Source: Euborellia annulipes (lineage: Eukaryota > Arthropoda > Insecta > Dermaptera > Anisolabididae). From it: a stretch of 64,000 nucleotides of DNA. Every line of letters begins with the position of its first letter. Positions within the stretch are counted from its first letter, which is position 1. The notes beneath the pieces are model-generated. The model worked only from the letters and a program-made list of their open reading frames with translations. It was not told the DNA's origin and made no database searches. Positions 11,473 to 20,706 of this stretch are shown one piece after another. The translations under genes were made by a program, and so were the position numbers. Location of the stretch: contig JAKCPI010016431.1 of the NCBI GenBank assembly GCA_023213315.1, forward strand, positions 1 to 64,000, given 5' to 3'.

Positions 11473-12486
11473 TTATAAAAGTGGTAGAACCGTGCCAACG
11501 TTTTGTTCTTGTGCGGCATTGAAGAACCATTTAGCACAGACAATGTCGTCAATCGCCATGCCCATTGGGTTCAGCAAAATAATTTCATCTTCATGTTCAC
11601 GGCCGTTCTTATGACCAATAATGATGTCGCCAAGTTCGGCATGAAGTTTTTCACGGCTGAATAAGCCATCTTCAACCAGCACATTGATGACTTTCTTTTC
11701 TCGGTTTGATTGGTCCCAGTCATCTACAATCACTTTGTCAACTTTTAAGAAGACTTCAGGCTCAATATCCATAATTGAAATATTGGAAACAAAGCAGCCT
11801 TTTTTGAGCCATTCAAATGGGATGTAAGGTTTATCTGAAACAGTACAGGTAATCAGCACATCTGCTTGCTGAATCGCAGACTTGGCACTGTCATGAATTT
11901 CAATTTCTAGATGTGGATATTCTGATAAGAACAATGCTTTGAGTTTTTCGGCAGCTTCAGGGTTCACATCAAATAAATGTATTTTTTTCACTTGAGCGTA
12001 TTGTTCAAGCACAGTCTTAATCTGCATTTGAGCAATTGGTCCGCAGCCAATCACGGTAATGTCTGAAAAGTCTTTTTTCGCTAGATATTTAATCGAAACA
12101 CCCGTAATTGCAGCAGTTCGCATTGCGCTAATTAAGCTGCCTTCCATCACTGCGACTGGATAGTTTGTTTCTGAGTCATTTAAAACAATCAGTGCGCTGG
12201 CACGTGGAATATTGAATTTTTTAGGGTTATGTTGTCTTGAGCCAATCCATTTGATTCCAGCAATCGGGTCATTGCCGCCTAAATAACAAGGCATTGCAAT
12301 AATACGGTCAGCAATATGATCTGCACCTTGCCAGCGGAGGTAAGGTTTTAAGGGTTGTACAAACTGTTTATTTGCATGCAGGGTTAAACCTTCGGTAATC
12401 GCTTCAATAAATGAATTGCTATGATTTGCGCCAAGATTTAATAAATCTGATTGACTCAGGTAACGAAGGGTAGCCAAATTGCTCAT
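11473..12486 (-). CDS. sbnB: SbnB-like N-(2-amino-2-carboxyethyl)-L-glutamate dehydrogenase
   Basis: 337 residues, intact, ornithine cyclodeaminase/mu-crystallin fold. A Rossmann motif VIGCGPIAQMQ lies near residue 145, followed by HLFDVNPEAAEKL and VLITCTVSDKPYI; the lysine in GIKWIGSR near residue 80 is in the usual catalytic strand. SbnB oxidises the ACEGA intermediate to L-2,3-diaminopropionate plus 2-oxoglutarate, so one enzyme pair provides two building blocks of the siderophore. It directly follows sbnA, as in other sbn-type clusters. Confidence 0.85.
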   Translation of the reverse strand: MSNLATLRYLSQSDLLNLGANHSNSFIEAITEGLTLHANKQFVQPLKPYLRWQGADHIADRIIAMPCYLGGNDPIAGIKWIGSRQHNPKKFNIPRASALIVLNDSETNYPVAVMEGSLISAMRTAAITGVSIKYLAKKDFSDITVIGCGPIAQMQIKTVLEQYAQVKKIHLFDVNPEAAEKLKALFLSEYPHLEIEIHDSAKSAIQQADVLITCTVSDKPYIPFEWLKKGCFVSNISIMDIEPEVFLKVDKVIVDDWDQSNREKKVINVLVEDGLFSREKLHAELGDIIIGHKNGREHEDEIILLNPMGMAIDDIVCAKWFFNAAQEQNVGTVLPLL

Positions 12487-12507
12487 GAATATTTCCTAAG
12501 GAGAGGG

Positions 12508-13514
<1,007 letters not shown>

Positions 13515-13545
13515 GGGAGATCTTCTCAGGTTTTTATGTGATGTG

Positions 13546-13576
13546 AATGATAATGATTATTAATTAAATTATCATT
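13546..13576 (-). promoter_or_regulatory. Fur operator of the siderophore operon
   Basis: A 9-bp inverted repeat AATGATAAT/ATTATCATT spans these positions, and the 19-mer at 13549-13567 matches GATAATGATAATCATTATC at 13 of 19 positions. This suggests two overlapping Fur units and tight iron repression of sbnA-G. Confidence 0.7.
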
Positions 13577-14156
13577 ACTATTTGTGACAAGATTGTTGCG
13601 GTTTGTAATATGAAATTGAGGGTATTTATAGGATTTTTCACTAATTTTTTTTAAGTAATTATTTGAATCGTAATGTTTATATTTTATAGATGAGTTAATT
13701 AATAAACTTTTTAAATATAAGTAGATAGGCAGGAAATTACTTTTTGCTAAAAAATTAATTTAATTGAACATCAGAACCTGCTAATTAAAAGTGTTTTAAA
13801 AAACTTAAAATGGAAACCTATTCTGATTAACCTAATTTGCATGCCATTTTTTTCTGTGTCTATTAAGATTTTTATAGGAAGGAGTGGTAGGCAGAAAGTG
13901 CAATTTGCACTGCTTTTTAAAATTATAAGAATGGTAGAACGAAATTGATCAAGTGGCAGTTATTGATATGAAAATGTCTGAAAATGATAAGTTTAGATGG
14001 CTATGATGAATTCTATAAGCGCTATATTTTGAATGGATCAATTGAGTCCAGAAAGTATAGTAATGTGTATATCGCATTTTGTCTTATGGGTCTTTCAAGC
14101 TGTCTTTTTATAAAAGACAGCTTTTTTTATGACTGATTAATTGAAAATGCTAGAAG
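13577..14156. other. AT-rich gap between the siderophore and nitrate loci
   Basis: About 580 nt with no credible protein gene. It holds a hairpin with a T-run at about 13891-13918 (AGTGCA/TGCACT) and the stronger terminator at 14097-14128. Both point rightward, so a small RNA read on the plus strand is possible. No promoter was clear enough to call. Confidence 0.4.
14097..14128 (+). terminator. Intrinsic terminator, plus-strand U-run
   Basis: Stem AAGCTGTCTTTT/AAAAGACAGCTT followed by T7 on the plus strand. On the minus strand it also ends nasTS but with a poorer U-run. Confidence 0.6.
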
Positions 14157-15173
14157 TTATAATCGTTGTCTAGCTTGATTATAAGCCTCAAGGTTAATAC
14201 ATTGATGACTCAATATATTGATTTGAGCTTGCTCTAACTGAAGGTCATCCCATTTTTGCATTTGCTGAAAGAGCCAATAAAAGTCTTCTACTTTCGGAAG
14301 TGCGCTTTCTTTTACCAAATGACGCACAATATCTTGAATCATATAGTATTTGTCGACATGCACCTCTTCTGAGCAATGAAAACGAACAATTCCAGACTCG
14401 ACCAATAATTTTAAAATTGGAGCAAAGTCTTGTAACTCACTCAATTCTTGTTGAGCTTTCATAATTGCAGTAGTGAGTGCAATTAATGTTTGTGGATGTT
14501 GTTCAGCCCATTCCTGTGTTACGGCTAGAACTTTATCAGCCACAGTAGGAATAACGTTCTGACTTGAACAGATCATTTTGCTTAAACCAAGAAGCTCGCC
14601 TTGAGTATTCCAAGGTTCACCTACACAAAAACCATCTATCACATGTTTATCTAGTGCTTCGACCATATACGGTGGTGGTAAGGTTTTGAGCTGGATTGAT
14701 TGAGCGAGTTTTGGGTTTGCTAGAGCTAACCATTCTCTTAAACAATAATGATGAATGGAGTGTTTAAACACATGAGCTAAAGAAATGGAACGATCTTGTT
14801 CAAGATAATCCGCTACTTTTTGAGCCGTTACTTGAGCTGTATCATTTTCTTGAAGTTTAAGTTGATGCGTTAATTTCTGGCTTAAGCTGATAAATGCACG
14901 ATTTTCACTCAAAACAAGTGAAGTTTGTAGCGGCGTACCAATTTGATCTGACCCGACTGCGGCCGCAGGTAGCATTGCAGATAAGCAGTGGGCTGCATCT
15001 AATAAACCAAAAGCAAGACGGTCGCGAAGACTTGCCCAAGATGCTTCTTTAACTAAAGTAACATCTAAACCTACATCTTCAAAGAAGCCTTGTTGTTTAG
15101 CCCAAAGCAACGCAAGGCAATCAAGCAAAGGAATATAGCCGAGTTGTAATTGAGTCTTTTCTAATGTGCTCAT
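14157..15173 (-). CDS. nasS: NasS nitrate/nitrite sensor (NrtA/CmpA-like)
   Basis: 338 residues related to the periplasmic nitrate-binding proteins NrtA/NasF, but without a signal peptide (starts MSTLEKTQLQLGYIPLLDCL), so it stays in the cytoplasm. Characteristic stretches are ARQ-type ligand loop ASWASLRDRLAFGLLDAAHC, YCLREWLA and IDGFCVGEPWN. NasS holds the antiterminator NasT until nitrate or nitrite binds. The gene starts immediately after the nasT stop. Confidence 0.85.
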   Translation of the reverse strand: MSTLEKTQLQLGYIPLLDCLALLWAKQQGFFEDVGLDVTLVKEASWASLRDRLAFGLLDAAHCLSAMLPAAAVGSDQIGTPLQTSLVLSENRAFISLSQKLTHQLKLQENDTAQVTAQKVADYLEQDRSISLAHVFKHSIHHYCLREWLALANPKLAQSIQLKTLPPPYMVEALDKHVIDGFCVGEPWNTQGELLGLSKMICSSQNVIPTVADKVLAVTQEWAEQHPQTLIALTTAIMKAQQELSELQDFAPILKLLVESGIVRFHCSEEVHVDKYYMIQDIVRHLVKESALPKVEDFYWLFQQMQKWDDLQLEQAQINILSHQCINLEAYNQARQRL

Positions 15174-15764
15174 TTATTCATCCTTTAGTTGATTGCCAAG
15201 TAATTTTTGGGCGTCAAGTAAACGCCGTGCCATTTCTCCAATCGTAATACGGTGGCTCATGGCATTTTTTCTGAGGAGCTGAAATGCTGTATCTTCAGGA
15301 AGGCCATGGAGTTGCATCAGTAAAACTTTGGCTTTTTCAACATCTTTGCGGTCAGCGAGTTTGGTTTGAGCTTCTTTTAAGTCACCTTCGAGTTTTTTGT
15401 GTTTTTTATATTGCTCAATTGAGATTTCTAAAATGGTATGTAAGCGGGCAGGATCGATGCCATCGACAATATAAGCAGTTACTCCTGCATCTATGGCTTG
15501 TTTGATTGTGTCTTTATCTGAATTTTTGGTGAACAGTACGGTAGGCAGGTCATAACTACTGACACAGCTTTCGATAATGTCACGGTGAGGATGATCCATA
15601 TCAAGCAAGATCACATCAGCTTGTAAATGTTCTATGCGAAAGATATTCAAATGGTCCAAAGTAAGGCAGGCGACTACTTCAAAATCATTTTCAAGCAGAC
15701 TTTTTCTTATATAGTCGGCTCGCGCATGATCATCATCAATAAGGGCTATTTTGAGTTTTGGCAT
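15174..15764 (-). CDS. nasT: NasT ANTAR-domain transcription antiterminator
   Basis: 196 residues. An N-terminal receiver domain (ALIDDDHARADYI, VILLDMDHP with the phospho-acceptor-like Asp, TVLFTKN) is followed by a coiled region and a C-terminal ANTAR domain (DVEKAKVLLMQLHGLPEDTAFQLLRKNAM). ANTAR proteins bind paired hexaloop hairpins in leader RNA and prevent termination. The target here is very probably the nirB leader starting about 350 nt away on the other strand. First gene of the nasT-nasS pair and preceded by a sigma-54 promoter element. Confidence 0.88.
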   Translation of the reverse strand: MPKLKIALIDDDHARADYIRKSLLENDFEVVACLTLDHLNIFRIEHLQADVILLDMDHPHRDIIESCVSSYDLPTVLFTKNSDKDTIKQAIDAGVTAYIVDGIDPARLHTILEISIEQYKKHKKLEGDLKEAQTKLADRKDVEKAKVLLMQLHGLPEDTAFQLLRKNAMSHRITIGEMARRLLDAQKLLGNQLKDE

Positions 15765-15828
15765 AAGTTCAGAAAATCAGGCTAAGAAAATGCGCCAATA
15801 CGACGCGTTTTTGTTATCAGTTTTTTAA

Positions 15829-15845
15829 AGCAAGATTAGTGCCAT
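15829..15845 (-). promoter_or_regulatory. Sigma-54 promoter of nasT-nasS
   Basis: On the minus strand the sequence TGGCACTAATCTTGCTT has GG at -24 and GC at -12 separated by exactly ten bases and matches 11 of the 12 conserved bases of TGGCACG-N4-TTGCT. The start point would be near 15818, about 54 nt before nasT. Confidence 0.7.
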
Positions 15846-15903
15846 AGAAAACTAAAGAAAAAATCAATATTTAATGGCACTTTAGCATGCTAAATGATCG
15901 GTC

Positions 15904-15920
15904 TGATCAATCTTGGTGCA
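15904..15920. promoter_or_regulatory. NtrC-like binding site in the nas divergent region
   Basis: The 17-mer ends in TTGGTGCA and matches the enteric NtrC consensus TGCACTATATTGGTGCA at 13 of 17 positions. It lies between the two divergent sigma-54 promoters, about 100 nt upstream of nasT's and about 190 nt upstream of nirB's start point. Confidence 0.5.
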
Positions 15921-16085
15921 AAAATACGGTTCATTTTGTAGCAAGGCGTATTTTTATTTAAACCATATAAGTGTGCAGTGATAGAGCAGGCGAAATCAGG
16001 TTTGTTTCTTTACTTACCTATTGAAAATTTCTATCTATATGAAATTAAATATAAAAAATATTATTAGCTTAAATGTTTTAAATAT

Positions 16086-16102
16086 TGGCATGCAAAGTGC
16101 TT
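16086..16102 (+). promoter_or_regulatory. Sigma-54 promoter of the nirB operon
   Basis: TTGGCATGCAAAGTGCTT contains GG (16087-16088), ten bases, then GC (16099-16100); 10 of 12 conserved bases match. The start point would be near 16112, just before the first leader hairpin. Confidence 0.65.
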
Positions 16103-16111
16103 ACTTAATTA

Positions 16112-16325
16112 CAGGTCGAAGACGACCATGAGTTTTAAAGACGGCCAACGATGTCCGTTCTGATCGAGTTTGTGAGTGCAACCGTACACACAAAGAAGTT
16201 ACGTTCAGTCGGAGTGAAGGTCATGTCTTTATTTTTATTGCATAAAAAAGTTACATCTGAATTATTTAATTTTTCAGTTTCAGCGATGCGAGCCTTCTCT
16301 ATGAGGGGGCTCGCTTTTTTTATTT
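16112..16325 (+). promoter_or_regulatory. NasT-responsive antitermination leader of nirB
   Basis: Two stem-loops start the predicted transcript. P1 at 16114-16127 has stem GGTCG/CGACC. P2 at 16141-16158 has stem ACGGCC/GTCCGT (one mismatch) and a six-base loop AACGAT, which fits the A1/G4 hexaloop rule for ANTAR targets. A strong terminator follows at 16288-16321. This is the layout expected for NasT control: nitrate frees NasT, which binds the hairpins and lets polymerase through. P1's loop fits the rule less well. No protein gene is supported between 15765 and 16503. Confidence 0.65.
16288..16321 (+). terminator. Attenuator terminator in the nirB leader
   Basis: GCGAGCC/GGCTCGC stem, extended inward, followed by seven T. 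It lies about 180 nt before the nirB start, so it can only be an attenuator for this operon. Confidence 0.8.
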
Positions 16326-16503
16326 CTTTTTATGACTTTGCTGTGCATTGGGTGTCGTCAACGAGTGAAAAAAATTGGTTTCAAGCAGCTATACGCTTTG
16401 TGAGCTTGATTCGCTTCTCGGTAGAGCACAAAGCAAAAGAACAACGTCTATTTGAGAACGGAATAACGCAGCTTAAAAGCAACGTGATTTGAGGAGAAAC
16501 ACT

Positions 16504-19051
16504 ATGAAATTGGTAATGATTGGTCATGGTATGGTGGGCCACAAATTCATCGAAGCCATTTTAGAAAAAGCAGATGATGAACTAGAAATCACTATCCTCG
16601 CGGAAGAACCTCGTATCGCGTATGACCGCGTACATTTGACAGAATATTTCTCAGGAAAATCGGCAAAAGATTTATCTTTGGCGCGTTTTGACTTTGCCGA
16701 TGCACATGGCATTGACTTACGTCTAAATACAAAAGCAACTGCAATTGATACGGCTGCACAAACCGTAACAACCAACCATGGCGATGTGATTAGCTATGAC
16801 AAATTGGTGTTGGCAACGGGTTCTTATGCCTTTGTTCCACCCATTCCGGGTAATGACCGTGAAAACTGTTTTGTTTACCGTACCATTGAAGACTTAGATG
16901 CGATTCGTGCAGCGAGTCTAAATGCAAAAACTGGTGTAGTCATCGGTGGTGGTTTGCTTGGTCTTGAAGCAGCTAAAGCATTACGTGACCTAGATTTGGA
17001 AACACACGTTGTTGAGTTTGCGCCACGTTTGATGGCAGTTCAAATTGATGACTTGGGTGGTAAAGTTCTACGCCGTAAAATTGAAGATTTGGGTGTAAAA
17101 GTTCACACGCAAAAAGCGACTCAATGCATTGAATGCGGCGATAATACGACACATGTCATGAAGTTTGCTGATGGTAGTGAACTTGAAGCAGATATCATTT
17201 TATTTTCGGCAGGCATTCGCCCACGTGATGAACTCGCACGTAACAGTGGGCTGGCAATTGGTGAACGTGGCGGTATCGTGATTAATGATTACTGTCAAAC
17301 TTCAGATAACAACATTTACGCAATTGGTGAATGTGCGCTTTGGCAAAACAAAATCTATGGCTTGGTTGCACCGGGCTATGACATGGCACGTATTGCAGCA
17401 AAGCACATTTCAGATGAAGAATGTAACACTTTCGCTGGCGCGGACATGAGCACCAAGTTGAAGTTGATGGGTGTTGATGTTGCCTCTGTTGGTGATGCAC
17501 ATGCCATGACTCCAGGCGCATTAAGCTACTTCTATGCAGATGAGCATGCACTGGTTTATAAAAAGATTGTTGTAAATGCGGACAAAACTAAATTGCTTGG
17601 TGCAGTTTTGGTCGGCGATGCCAAAGAATATAACGACCTTTTACAAATGATGCTGAATGGTCTGGCGTTACCGGAAGTACCTGAAAGTTTAATCATGCCA
17701 GGCTTTGAACAATCAGCAGGTAAATCTGGTGGTAGCGGTGTAGATTTGCTGCCAGACAGTGCAACCATCTGTTCATGTAACAACGTATCAAAAGCGGACA
17801 TCTGCCAAGCAATTAGTGATGGTTCGACTTCTTTAGGTGCATTAAAGAAATGCACCAAAGCAGCAACTGCATGTGGTGGTTGTGCACCATTAGTGACTCA
17901 AGTTTTGAAAGTCTGAGTTACAACGTCAAGGTGTAACCGTTAACAACCACATTTGCGAACATTTCCCGTACTCACGTCAAGAGTTACATCACTTGGTTCG
18001 TGTTAATGAAATCAAAACTTTTGATGATTTGATCCACCAGCATGGCCACGGTTTGGGTTGTGATATTTGTAAACCGACTGCGGCAAACATCTTGGCTTCT
18101 TGCTGGAATGATTTCGTACTTGAGCCAAGCCATGCTGGTCTACAAGACAGTAACGACTACTACTTGGGTAACATTCAAAAAGATGGTTCTTACTCGGTTG
18201 TACCACGTATGGCAGGCGGTGAAGTGACTCCTGATGGTTTGATTGCTATTGGTCAAATTGCCAAGAAATATAACCTTTATACCAAAATTACTGGCGGTCA
18301 ACGTGTTGACATGTTCGGTGCGCAAGTTCACGAGCTTCCATTCATTTGGGAAGAATTGAATGCTGCTGGCTTTGAATCTGGTCACGCATACGGTAAGTCA
18401 TTACGTACTGTGAAATCTTGTGTCGGTAGCACTTGGTGCCGTTACGGTGTAGACAACTCGGTTGGTTTAGCGATTGAACTTGAAAACCGCTACAAAGGTT
18501 TACGTTCACCACATAAATTAAAAATGGCGGTGTCTGGCTGTACACGTGAGTGTGCGGAAGCGCAAGGTAAAGACGTGGGTATTATCGCGACTGAAAAAGG
18601 TTGGAACCTTTATGTGTGTGGTAACGGTGGTATGAAACCGCGCCATGCAGAATTGCTTGCATCTGACCTCGATAAAACAACGCTTATCCGTTATATCGAC
18701 CGTTTCTATATGTTCTACATCCAAACCGCAGACCGTTTACAACGTACCAGTGTGTGGCGTGACAACATGGAAGGTGGGTTAGATTACCTTAAATCTGTGG
18801 TTGTTGATGACTCTCTTGGTTTAGCTGCTGAGCTTGAGCGCCGTATGGAACACATCATTGGAACCTACCAAGACGAATGGCGTACTGCAGTAGAAAATCC
18901 TGAAGTCCGTAAACGCTTCCAGACTTATATCAATGCAAGCGCGAATGAACAGGCGGATCCACACATTCAATTTACGACTGAACGTGGTCAAATCCGTCCA
19001 TTATCAGACGTTGAGCGTTCAGAAGACCGTATTCCAATGGTTGAAGCATAA
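16504..19051 (+). CDS. nirB: Assimilatory nitrite reductase large subunit NirB
   Basis: NAD(P)H-dependent siroheme nitrite reductase reducing nitrite to ammonium in the cytoplasm; 848 residues when read through one shift, the normal NirB length. Order of domains: FAD/NAD reductase (MIGHGMVGHKF; VVIGGGLLGLEAAKAL), BFD-type [2Fe-2S] site near residue 421 (CSCNNVSKADIC ... CGGC), then the sulfite/nitrite reductase part with SCVGSTWC and GCTREC, which ligate the [4Fe-4S]-siroheme centre. The shift is at AAA 17908-17910 (one extra A). ATG at 16504 follows a GAGGAG site seven bases away. Confidence 0.93.
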
Positions 19052-19065
19052 GCAGGAGAATTTCT

Positions 19066-20688
19066 ATGAATATTGTACAAGACAAAAATATGCTTCCTGA
19101 TGGTCAATGGATTGATGTGTGTGCACTTGATGACTTAACGCCAAACACTGGTGCAGGTGCGTTAGTAGATGGTCAAGCGGTTGCAATTTTCCGCGTGGGA
19201 CATGAAAAACGCGTTTATGTGTTAAGCAATAAAGATCCGTTTAGCCAAGCAAATGTCATGAGCCGCGGCATTATTGGTGATTTACAAGGCGAACGTGTGA
19301 TTGCATCACCGATTTATAAACAACACTTTAGTTTGGCAACTGGTCGCTGTTTAGAAGATAAAGATCAAAAACTTTCAGTTTATCCAAGCAAAATTGTTGA
19401 TGGTCGTGTTTTGATCAACCCCGTGCCACAAAAAACTTATATTACCAATACAGGTGTCTCTCAAGACAAACTGAAATTGGTACTGATTGGCAATGGCTTA
19501 GCAGGTATGCGTTGCCTAGAAGATTTACTCGACATGGCGCCAGATCGTTATGAAGTCACGGTCATTGGTGAAGAACCTTGGGGTAACTACAACCGTATTA
19601 TGTTATCTCCGGTTTTATCGGGTGAAAAAACCATTGAAGACATTATGCTGCACCCACCAAAGTGGTATAGCGACAAAGGCATCAAGTTTATTGCTGGTGA
19701 CAAGGCCGTAAAAATTGATCGTCCACGTAAAGTGGTTTACACCGAAAAAGGTCAGACGGTTGATTATGACCGTTTGATCTTGGCAACCGGTTCGGCGCCA
19801 TTTATTCCTCCAGTTCAAGGAATAGATTTAAAGGGCGTTTTAACTTTCCGTGATATTTATGATGTTAACACCATGATTGAATACTGCGGTTCAAAAACCA
19901 ATGCAGTGGTGATTGGCGGTGGTTTACTCGGTTTGGAAGCAGCTTACGGTTTAAAACAACGCGGTATGAATGTGACCGTGCTGCATTTGATGGACCGTAT
20001 TATGGAGCGACAACTCGACGGCCGTGCGAGTCAGTTACTGCGTCACAGCATTGAACAAAAGGGCATTAATATTATTACCGAAGCCAATACAGAAGCATTG
20101 GTGGGTGATGAAAATGGTCATGTAAAACAAATTCGACTAAAAGACGGTACTGTTTTAGATGCAGACCTTGTGGTTTTTGCAGTGGGAATCAGACCAAATA
20201 TTAGCTTGGCGCAAAGTGCAGGTTTACGTTGTAACCGCGGCGTATTGGTGAATGACACCATGCAAACCTTTGACCCAAGTATTTACGCGGTGGGTGAGTG
20301 TATTGAACACCGTGGACAGACCTTTGGTTTGGTTGAACCATTATGGGGCCAAGCTTTTATCTGTGCGACGCACTTGGCTGAGCACGGTAGCTTGACCTTT
20401 AAGGCGCCGACTGTACCGACTCAATTAAAAGTCAGTGGTGTCGATGTATTCTCTGCGGGTAATTTTGAACCTAAAGATGATTATGAAGATATTATCCTGA
20501 ACGATGAAAAACGCCAGATTTACAAACGCATTATTATTCAAAGCGATAAAGTGATAGGTGCAGTTTTGTTTGGTGATACTGAAGATGGCATGTGGTATGC
20601 AGAGTTAATTGCAGATCAAACCCCTGTTTCGTTATTCAGAAATAAACTGTTGTTTGGTCGAGATTTTGCATTAAAAAATGCAGGCTAA
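19066..20688 (+). CDS. NirD fused to an FAD/NAD(P)H reductase
   Basis: 540 residues, intact. Residues 1 to about 115 form a NirD-type Rieske-like domain (WIDVCALDDL; VIASPIYKQHFSLATGRC) without the Cys/His iron ligands, as usual for NirD. From about 137 a full pyridine-nucleotide-disulfide reductase follows: LVLIGNGLAGMRCLE, NYNRIMLSPVLSG, LATGSAPFIPP, VVIGGGLLGLEAAYGL and YAVGEC. The second half resembles the NirB N-terminus and the NasB/NasC electron-transfer subunit of assimilatory nitrate reductase. It probably serves nitrite reductase as small subunit and passes electrons to NasA, the next gene. RBS GCAGGAG. Confidence 0.82.
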   Translation: MNIVQDKNMLPDGQWIDVCALDDLTPNTGAGALVDGQAVAIFRVGHEKRVYVLSNKDPFSQANVMSRGIIGDLQGERVIASPIYKQHFSLATGRCLEDKDQKLSVYPSKIVDGRVLINPVPQKTYITNTGVSQDKLKLVLIGNGLAGMRCLEDLLDMAPDRYEVTVIGEEPWGNYNRIMLSPVLSGEKTIEDIMLHPPKWYSDKGIKFIAGDKAVKIDRPRKVVYTEKGQTVDYDRLILATGSAPFIPPVQGIDLKGVLTFRDIYDVNTMIEYCGSKTNAVVIGGGLLGLEAAYGLKQRGMNVTVLHLMDRIMERQLDGRASQLLRHSIEQKGINIITEANTEALVGDENGHVKQIRLKDGTVLDADLVVFAVGIRPNISLAQSAGLRCNRGVLVNDTMQTFDPSIYAVGECIEHRGQTFGLVEPLWGQAFICATHLAEHGSLTFKAPTVPTQLKVSGVDVFSAGNFEPKDDYEDIILNDEKRQIYKRIIIQSDKVIGAVLFGDTEDGMWYAELIADQTPVSLFRNKLLFGRDFALKNAG

Positions 20689-20706
20689 ATAGGGAAAGGA
20701 GCAGTT

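Noticed and set aside
16151..16492. 113-codon open frame in the nirB leader
   Set aside because: It crosses the attenuator terminator, has no ribosome site and no protein-like pattern; RNA structure explains the region better.
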